Origin: Paracentrotus lividus
Lineage: Eukaryota > Echinodermata > Echinoidea > Camarodonta > Echinidae
Reading direction: 5' to 3'
Length of the DNA stretch: 64,000 bases
NCBI GenBank assembly: GCA_940671915.1
Contig: CALNVZ010000649.1
Coordinates: 3,202,012 to 3,266,011 of the forward strand
The position numbers and the translations under genes are program-made. Every line of letters begins with the position of its first letter. Positions within the stretch are counted from its first letter, which is position 1. This document shows, piece by piece, positions 43,701 through 54,200 of this stretch. The notes below the pieces were generated by a model. It made no database searches and was not told the DNA's origin. It saw nothing but the letters and a program-made list of their open reading frames with translations.

Positions 43701-46700
43701 ATAAGAGGGATATGAATTTTTATGCCTCCGCCACCGAAGGTGGTGCCGGAGGCATTATGTTTTCGGGTTGTCCGTCCGTCCGTACGTCCGTCCCGTTTTC
43801 AATTCTCGCGATAACTTAAGAACCGTTTGACGGATCACTTTCAAACTTGGATCATGTATGCATATGGTAGGGACAATGATCTGATTAGACTTTGGGGTCA
43901 TTAGGTCAAAGGTCAAAGGTCACAGAGGTCATTGTATGCATGAAAATGGCTCGTTCTCGCCATAACTTAAAAACCGTTTGACGGGTCAACTTCAAACTTG
44001 GGTAATGTGTGCCTATGGAGGGGCAATGAACTGATTAGATTTTAGGTCATGAGGTCAAAGGTCAAAGGTCACAGATGTCATTGTATACATGAAAATGGTT
44101 CGTTCTCGCAATAACTTAAGAACTGTGTGACGGGTCAACTTCAAACTTGAGTAATGTGTGCATATGGGAGGGGCAATGAACTGATTAGATTTTGGGGTCA
44201 AAGGTCACAGAGGTCATTGTATACATAAAAAATAGTTTGTTCTCGGTGATAACTTAAGAACTGTGTAACGGATCATCTTCAAACTTGGGTAATATGTGCA
44301 TATGGGAGGAGCAATGAAGTGATTAAATGTGGGGATCATGAGGTCAAAGTTCAAAGGCCACAGAGGACATTGTGTACATGAAAATGGCTTGTTCTTGCGA
44401 TAACTTAAGAACAGTTTGATGAATGAACATCAAACTTGGTCATGTGTGCATATGGTAGGGACAATGAATTAAATATTTTGAGGTCATGAAGTCAAAGGTC
44501 AAGGTCACAGACGTCATTGTATACATGAAAATGGCACGTTCTTGCTGTAACTTCTGAACCGTTTTATGGATCAACTTCAAACTTGGGTCATGTGGGAGGA
44601 AAGATGAACTGATTAGATTTTTGAGGTCAGGACATCAAAGGTCACTGGTTATTTATAAATGACTCATTTGTGCAATTTCTGAAGGACCTTTGACAGATCA
44701 ACTTAAACATGTTTATCCTTTTTATTACATCAGTAGCCATCCTTCCTGAGTTGGAAATAATTCTGATGATACAACTTTAATAGATTTGGGGTCATATATC
44801 TCAAAGATGTCATGGTATAAATGGATGTAAAATACTCAACATGCGCATGCCTTTTTTTTCCGATGTGGCAATACGGAGGCATGCCTTCCGACCGTGCGCG
44901 GTCGAAGATTCATCTAGTTAGATTTGAGATCACTTATGATATGGAGATCCTCAAATTTGCAACGTGACCTTGATGTGTGATGTAATGCTAAAATCATCTC
45001 TTTCTCTATTCTCAATTTTAAAGGTAGAATAGATAATTTTTAGGGTATGACTTGTAGATATATGAAACACATAATAAATCATGCACAAAAAAATCTTAAA
45101 TATTGTTAGAATGGGAATAAAGTGACATTTTGATTAGTTTTTGTGCACATGGTATGGGGAGTTCTCCTTGTATGACATCACTCACACAAAGTGACCGCGT
45201 TGCCAATGGGAGATTTCCTATATCAGCAGAGATCTCAACTTTCAAATATTTATAACTTCCTTAGTATGTAACCGATTTTTACTAAATCTTCACTGATGTG
45301 CTTATATGATTTTTTTTGCATTGACAGTAAGCGAGGGACAATTCTCCTTTAGAATAAAAATTATTGTAAATCAATAGTAACCAATCAGGATCTTTGTTAC
45401 ATGCTCTTCTTGCATAAAAATCTCACTCTGCACCAATCATAATGGTAGTTTCAGATGGGCAATTAATCATAACTATTCATGTTACAGGGGGCAAGATTCA
45501 CAAAGCAATCTTTCCATTGCACACAAGGTGCTATGGTACCCAACTCAAATTAAAAGTTCATGGGTATGAAGGATAGAAATGGGTTTCTAGAATTGATTTC
45601 AGAGATCTATGTGTTATTTCTCAGAAGTGAAGAAATTTAGAACCGCAATGTACTCCTCGGACAACTATTTCTTAGAGTAAAAGCTTGTGATATTTAAAAG
45701 CATTGGTAAATTTTGCCACACATTGTAAAATTAGCTCTATTGCAAGTGAAATGTGTGGAAACCAATCTTACACGTAAGTCTTATTTATTCAATTGTGTGT
45801 ATTCTTGAAGACAAACATTCATCTTAGTAATATTCTTTGTCATCCGTTGTAAAAGCGCCTTGAGCATTTCATTTAAATGGAAAATGGCACTGTATGAATT
45901 CCAAGTTGATGCGCTAGCGCCCATTTGTAAGGCATTTATACCCAATACCAACTTTCTGGGATAGGTCTTGAAACTGTAGTCCCCTGGGTGCTTACTTATA
46001 AGCATTTAAAATGCTTTACTAGTAAATGCTTCCTTAAGGCGCTGTCCCACTGGCTTTTTGGGATGATTTGCGTACGAGTTGCGGATTGTGTGTTTTGTTT
46101 TTGTTTTTTGTTGCGGATGAATGAAATTTGTATTCGCAACTCATGCGCAATTAATCCTCCTGCCAGTGGGACCGGGCCTTTAGCAAAATGGTAAAATAAA
46201 CCAATCAATCTCTCTTCATATAGCTCCTCAGATTGATGAAGCTGGTAAGAAGCTGATCATTAGTAGCATGAAGAGCAATGTATCTGAGGTATCCTTACAG
46301 ATTGAGGCATGCAGACTACTACTCACACTCACAGCGGCCGGTAAGACAAAGGTTTTCACAGTCAATTTTAAACTCTTTGCAATCAAATTTGTTAATGTTC
46401 ATTCAATTTTAACAATACCTCCTGAACTGGGCTGTCTGTCATTCAAATTAATACAAACGACAAGCAATTTCATAAATGAGCTCTCAATTTTGTGTTTGAG
46501 CGATCAAAACTGTTTACATGTAATCAATTTCGTTGATGAGTGTGAAATTCAGAATTTGTGCTATGTACATTTTATCTACATTTACTTGTCCACCCAGGTG
46601 TAAATGGGTTCTCGATATGCACAACTGCGACATATTTGCCCGCTAAGTAGTAGTAATGTTGAAAGGTTGAGAGTCACAAAATAACATTTTACTAATTATT

Positions 46701-48213
46701 ATTATTTATTATTTTTTTCTTCTAGCTGATGCTGAAACAGATGCTGATGATTACTTATTCTCAGAAGAGGTCATCCGTGCAGTCACTCTACCAATGAAGG
46801 TAATAAATCTTCTCCCTTATGCCTCTGAAGAAAGGGTCCACAATTATTAGGTGGTCTGTCTTTGACAGATCACCTCTTAATTTTGTCAGAATTTTCTTTA
46901 TTTATTTATTATTTATTTATTATTTATTTATTTTTATAGCCAATATTTTGTTCCCACTCTATCTCTTAATCTATCAAATCGATTTCTTTCAATTTCATGT
47001 CATCAATGGATGTCACTATGAAGATGTGCATCAAAGTTTTTCAAGGTCATCAGGTCAACATGACGTCATCCAGGCGCCATTTTGTAAAATTCTGTTATTG
47101 CTTATAACATCGTAACCGATAATAAAAAATAACTCATATTAACATCAATGTAACTTAAGGTCAAGGGTAAAAAAGTTATGGATTCAAAATTCCTCTAAAG
47201 GTCATGACGCGCGCGTACGCGCACGTCAAAATTGAAAAATGCTCCAAATGACCTAGTATCAAGTTTGCATACGTTTCAGGTCATTTTCAGCATTTCAAAA
47301 ATTTCTGTGCGCACACGCATGCGCGCGCGTTTTCGCGCGTAACACCCTTACGCAACATAGAATCGCCGTTTCTTTTATGTATATGCATTGATAATATAAT
47401 TCTGAGTAATTTGATACCTTGATCAGCTTTCTACGACTATAAATGAAGGAATGAGCGTCCATCAAAGTTTGCAGCACGCGCACGCGCGCACTCTCACTAT
47501 AGGCTAAATATGTGCAAAAACATGCCTATTGAAAATTCGCTCTAGCTCGAAAAATAGTCCGTTAACCCCCAATTTTCTTTCCATGAGCATGTACAGTATA
47601 AAGTAGAGATCAAATTTATGTGTAACGTGACCAGTAAAAAACATTATGACGTCATCAAAATGGCGTCAGAACTCAAAATTTCATTTTTCTTTTAATTACG
47701 TCATAAAATTTATGCAAATTTGATTCCAACTCTGTAAATATTGGTTGATTTCACCCAAATTTCAATATGTTGTAGCTGAGGATATACGCTTTCTGGTACG
47801 TGACCTTAATTTTTCATTTAGACAAATGCATCATTGTCAAAAATGGCAGTATATAAAGGCATGTCATTTTTGCTCATTTTGCACACAATCTCTATTACGA
47901 AGCACTTTTGGTTGAAACATAAAACTGCAAGCCCACCTGAAATGACCATTCCCTCCGTCATTTCTGCTTCATTTTCTCTGAAATTTTGATAGGTTGTAGG
48001 CAAGGAAATTCTCTTAAACATATCATACGTTTTTTCAAATCAGACTTCGGAATCATGACTTATATAACTTGCCGTACTTGAAATGTTTTTGCCGTTTGGA
48101 ATTTTTCGTTTTACGTGTAATCCTTCGTAGAGTAATTTTAGCTCAATCGGTAAGGCGTCTGACTCGTAATCAAGAGACCGTGGCTCGCGTGGGTTCGAGT
48201 CCGGTGTGTCTAC

Positions 48214-48274
<61 letters not shown>

Positions 48275-51200
48275 CATGTGAATGTCTTCCTCGGTCGATT
48301 TCAACACACAAACAATAGCCAATAATGTAATAAAAATAAATTTTACTTTGTATATTAGTCAAAATGCAATTTTTAGTAGTTTATGTACACAACCCTATTG
48401 AGGATAACTATTGCTTTGTACTGAGCGCATTATATCACATCAGTGCATTTCCTCTTTGTTTCATCTTTTCTATACCATCTTTTACGTATTTCTTTGATTC
48501 TATTATTCTATCATTGATCATATTATCAATGTAAATAAATATCAATCAATATCAATCAATATCAATACAACCCTATTGCAAATTTGACATAATTTATATG
48601 AACGTGTGCTGAAGCTATACTGCAACAGCCCTATTTCTGGTCGGTTTTCGCCCAGTTTCGAGTATGTTGTAGCTGACAAATTCCCTATCGTTAATGTGCT
48701 GATCAGACTGAAAGACAGACCACCTAATTCGTCCCCATGACGAATTAAAATTCTAGTTCTGTTAGTTTTTGTACCGTCCCCTCCATCTTATTCATGATCA
48801 TGTACATGTACATGTACTTGTATAAATTTTGACATTTCTTTATGTGCTTCTTCTTTTGCATATGTGCATCTGGAGCCTTTGATTTCAAGTTTATTTGGTG
48901 CCTTGTAAGTCTCGTATATTATTACCATTTGTGTTTTATTCTTTACAGGCTCATCCTTCATCCCAAGCATTCCAGAATATAGCATGTTCTCTTCTCAAGA
49001 CGATAGCTTTAAGTGGTGAGTATACAGAACTCAACTCCAACCCAACCCCTAGATCTTTCAAGAAATGGTTCTTTAATTAGCATGCAAAGTATTATCCTAT
49101 TTCAATTTATGACCAGTGCTCCCGTGGTGCCAGAGATATTGGGCCGTATTCTGAACCAAAGGCTAAGTTTGTATGAGTTGAAGTTAGTGTGGATTCCGTG
49201 AACCTTGGCTTTTCTGGCGGTGTTTAAACCGCTTGCGAACTGGAGTTGGCCGTTGCAAGGCTCTAATGAAGGACAGCCAGTTTGCGAATGCGGAGAGGAG
49301 GAGACCATGAGTCACCTCCTACAATGCCCTCTTCTGCCTTCCCCCTGTTCCCCAGCTGATCTTACTACCCTTTCGCCTAACGGGATCGCCTGCGTTTAGT
49401 ATCTAATGGGCAGAGTTTGAATAAAATTCTAATTCACAAATAAACAAAAATTGAGAGAAAGGACTCGAGAAGAAGAAGAAGTGTGGTGCTATTTTTGCGA
49501 TACATTTTTCGATACACAATAGCACTGCACAAACTTCAGCTCATACAAACTCAGTCTTCTGTTTAGAATATGGCCCAATATGTTTTTGGTTTTCATTGTT
49601 TGTAGAAAAAAAATAAACTCGTAAAGTGGTATATTTTAGATATAGTTTAGTAGTGCCGAAACTGATATGTGCTTCATGCATTGCATTTCAGTCATGATAA
49701 ATTGCTTATTTTCTGATCAATGGACCTTGTGGCATATTAGCCCTGGTCCAATACAATTGCTGTACTTTAATAGAACTACTACTACAACATTCTTAAAATC
49801 TAGATAAAAGACACAATATATATAGTTGTTCATTTTGACATTGGAATCATATTAACCCTGAAACATGTACCAACTTTTTTAACACTTCCTTTCTTTCTTT
49901 TTGAATCAATCACTCCTTTCAGAGCAAGCAGCCGGTTTGATAGGGAAGCTAGGAGGCATACAAGACATCCTCTCTGCCCTAAGAACACATCCTACTGATG
50001 CCCAGGTCTGTGCCAACTGCTGCAGCGCCCTCTCGTACCTCACCATCAATGGTAAGATTGTCTGCAGGAATTTGTTTGAATCCTTGATGCTAATGGAAGA
50101 GTATTTCTTGATGATATACCCCGGTAGATAGAGCAGGAATCACCCTGTAGACTTTGCTTGAACCTGTATCCCATCTGTGTCTGTCTATAGACCAATCCGA
50201 CTTCAGAGCAATGTAACTTCATGACGGCATTGCTGGGGGTTACCCAGGTACTACGCATGCGCCATGTGCGCGTATGTCTGCCCGTTTTTACATTTTCCTT
50301 TGTTGCGCATACGTACGCACACATGGAGCATGGGTAGTACCTGGGTAACCCCCCAGCAATGGCTGCCCCTCAATACATAACATCACCCAAACCGAATTCG
50401 TCTAAAGGCTAATGCAGATACCCAGGTCTGTGACAACTGCTGCAGTGCCCTCTCGTACCTCACCATTAATGGTAAGATTGCCCGCAGGAATTTGTTTAAT
50501 CCTTGATTTAAACGGAGCAGGAATCTTCCAAAGGCTATTGACTGGGCTTTGAACCTAGGTCCCATCTGTGTCTGATTGTAGGCTGATGCAGAGAGCCGAC
50601 AATGACCGTTACCGTTTGTCCAACTCCTAGTACTTTAAGAGTTGGTCGGACATCATCATAGGCCTCCTTCGGTCGGGGTCGACCATGGGCGAGGTCGTAC
50701 AGTAGGTCTTAATTTTACGGTCTTGGATGTCTGCGGAGTTGGTGCTGTAGGGAGCTGTGGGGAGGGCTAGGGCAAGAGTGGTCCAGAGGTGGGTGCAGCA
50801 AATGTGTAAGAGCCTTGGCCATACGTCTGAGCCAACTGCTGTTTTGCCATTTCCTACTTAATGATCAATGGTAAAGCCCCCAAACTACCCTTGGAGGAGA
50901 GGTAGAACTGGGCGGCAGTTATCCTTAGGGTTGATTACCTGTCAGTGGGTAATTATTAAAAGTTTCTTTTCAACGGGAACAGTCTTTTCCTGTAATAAAG
51001 CTATAGGCATGAGAGAATTCATTAAATCAACATGTTCAATAGACCAGTTTACTAATATTTCATGCATATTTTTTTTCTTGACAACCTGAGAGCTTGTCTG
51101 AGCCTTGCCCGACATAGCAAAAACTACTGTATGCAAACTGGATTCCATGTATTCTAGTTCATTCTTTTATTACAGGTTGTTTGAGTACCTTGTTACTATG

Positions 51201-54200
51201 TCGCAAGGAAATAGTATGCATAAAATTTGGATATGTTAGTAAACTGGTCTATTCTGTAAAATTCTTACCACAAACTATGTCTGCTTCTCTCGTTTCAACA
51301 GATAAAAATCTTGACATTATGCGAGAGGAGAAGGGTGTAGTTGATCTGATTAATGCAATGGAATCTCATGAGAAGGATTCATCTGTAATGGACTTCACAT
51401 GCTCGGCTCTGTGGGGACTATCACTAGAAGGTGAGTTCTTTATCAAATTGGCAACAATACAGTCCGACCTCAGTTATCCGGCCATGTTGAGATGTTGATA
51501 TTACCAGATATGACGTTATTTTTATTTAATTGTTACGTTATTCCTATTAAAATGTTTATTACCTTTATAGGATGAATGATTGTAAAGGATCAATAATATC
51601 TTCCTTTGTAAGGAGCTGAAAGGAAATGAAAAAAGCAAGGTCTTTAGGTGAATCTAATAAAAAAAAAAATGAAGGAGGGAAACTGCCCATAGGACATGGC
51701 AGAATAATAGAGGAGCTGGAATTGGATAAATAATGGTTGTATAAGTTGTGTTGAACTGTACTTTTATATGATAAATGCCATGAAAAATCTTGTGTGATAG
51801 ATTCTTCTGTAATTGTAATTGTCATTTTAATTGTAATGCTCGGCTCTGGGGGCTATCACTTAAAGGGACAATAAATTAAAATCCAGCTTCTAATTGACAA
51901 CTTATATATTGTGATTTTTTCTTGTCAATGCTATGAACTCTTGTACGTGTGATAGATTTTCCGTCTTGACATTTTCATGCTCGGCTTTATTGATGCTTCC
52001 ATTCTTAAATTGGCAACCATTACCGAGCAGCCAACATGCTTTATCACCATATTTATTACTCTCCCCCCCCCCCCCCCCCCACATTGTAGTAACAAGTGTA
52101 TATCTATGAAACCCTACGAATGCAGTAAAAAAAAAAATACTGTAAAGTGGCTGAAACTGTCCTCATTGTAAATTTAATTCCCCCCCCAAAAAAAAAAATT
52201 AAAAAATTAATCACTAAAAAATGTTGTAATACAATTACTATAAAAATTTGGTTCCATTTCCTTTTGATACAGATGAGAATGTAGAAATGATGGCAGCACG
52301 AGGTCTGGCAAAGATCCTTCTCAAGGCTGTCACAGATCACAAACAGGTTAGTAGCTAAATTAAAGCTTTTCCTAATCAATTTCAAATTATTTACAATCAA
52401 TTTGGCATTTCCAGTAACCAATTTCATCTGAGCTGCGATAGAGATTTAAGATCAGCATTCAAATTTGTTTTTGAGTGTTCAAAATCAGCAACTAAATTGA
52501 TAATTGCACCAATAAATTTGACATTATGGGTGATTGTATTCGTCAATTAATTTTATTGATTCATAGCACTCCCATATTTCATAAATTGACTGCACAAATT
52601 TTTAATATCATGTGCATGATAAACTGTTTTGATCGCTCAAAAACAAAGTTAAATGCCCTTAAACGAAATCACTTTGCTGAGCCCGAATATATCCAGGCTG
52701 AAGTCTATGGGAAATATGTGTTATAGCCAAATCAGCTCATCTCCAAGAGGTTAAATTAAATGATTGAACAAACATTAACAAATTTGATTGCATAGAGTTA
52801 GAAATTGACTGTTAAAACTTAAATTAATTCAGTCTTGTATTGCTTGGTTCTCCCTATTTTTAATAGAATTCAATGTATCAATTCTATTCCCAATTCATGA
52901 CCTGCTGCTTTAAAACTACCAATAATGTCTGTGTTACATGTATGTTCCTTTTTAGAACCTACAGCCTTTACATTTTTTGATAGACTTCATATAACTTACC
53001 AATGTTATGAATGTGAGTTAAGATAGTATTCTCTGCGAGTAAAATAAAATGGCATTACCACTTAGGATCTGGAATTGCTGTGCAAAATCCTAACCTACCT
53101 CTAGCCATGTACAACTCTGACAGCATCAAATAGTCCCACACATTGACACCAATGTGCTTTATTTTGTTTCCAGGTAGCGGATGTTGTGAAGAATGCTTGT
53201 ATGGCCCTATCCAGCCTGGTGGCTGAGTCGGAGGAGAGTGCATACCTGGCACACAATTCTGACGGTATCAACATTGTTGCCGATGCGTACCAGATCCACA
53301 AGGGCAACCCGGATGTTGTGGAATATGTGTGCTCTTTCTTCATGGACCTCGCTGAAACTGGTGAGTCAAATATGTGACCTGTCGGCCCAAAACCACCAAG
53401 AAGTCACCAGAATTCAAATTTTGGTTTTATGTATTTCCTGACACTAGAGATTCCAAGCTTTCCAATGATCCGAACACTTGTAATTTACTGAAGTACAGTA
53501 TAAGCAGATTAGATATCATGTTGAAGTAAGTGTTATCAATTATATCCCATGCAGGCAAACTGGATTCTTATTACAGGGTTCCCACAGTCATGGAAAATCC
53601 TTGAAAATCCTGGAAAAATTGGTGGTCATGGAAAGTCAGGGAAATGTCAGGGAATTTTGAAGATTTGTGAAAAGTCATGGAAAGGGGATTTTGGTCATGG
53701 AAAAGGGATTTTGGTCATGGAAAAGTCATGGAATTGCATTAAACTTGTGGCTATGGCAGCTTTCCAGTTTGTTGTGTCTTGCAACTCTCATACTCTGTGA
53801 TCATACTCTGCTATCATAATTGGTGTTCATGAATGACTTCCATTTTCCCACTTCTGTGATACCCCAAATTCTACATAACTCCCAGGTGGCGGCCATCATA
53901 ACGTGTCTGATTTTGGAAACCGTGCCAGAACGGAAGTCATGGAAAGCAGCAATTTAGTCATTGAAAAGTCATGGAAAAGTCATGGAATTCTATTTTCAAA
54001 TTTCTTTGGGAACCCTGTTATTATGCTATTTCTTCTGTTGTGCTATTTACAATTTATGGAGAATGGTTTGTTATATCAGGTGTCTTGTTATATATCAGAA
54101 CTTTTTATATCAAGTTTCCTCAGTATTACATTTTATAATTTCCACAGAGGATGTCCTGGAAGATATGAAGACTAGCTTCAAAATCAAAGACATGATTAAA

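Noticed and set aside
48127..48212. Functional tRNA gene (Thr-CGT-like loop)
   Set aside because: Insertion between acceptor and D arm, broken anticodon stem and weak T stem; it is inside a transposon.
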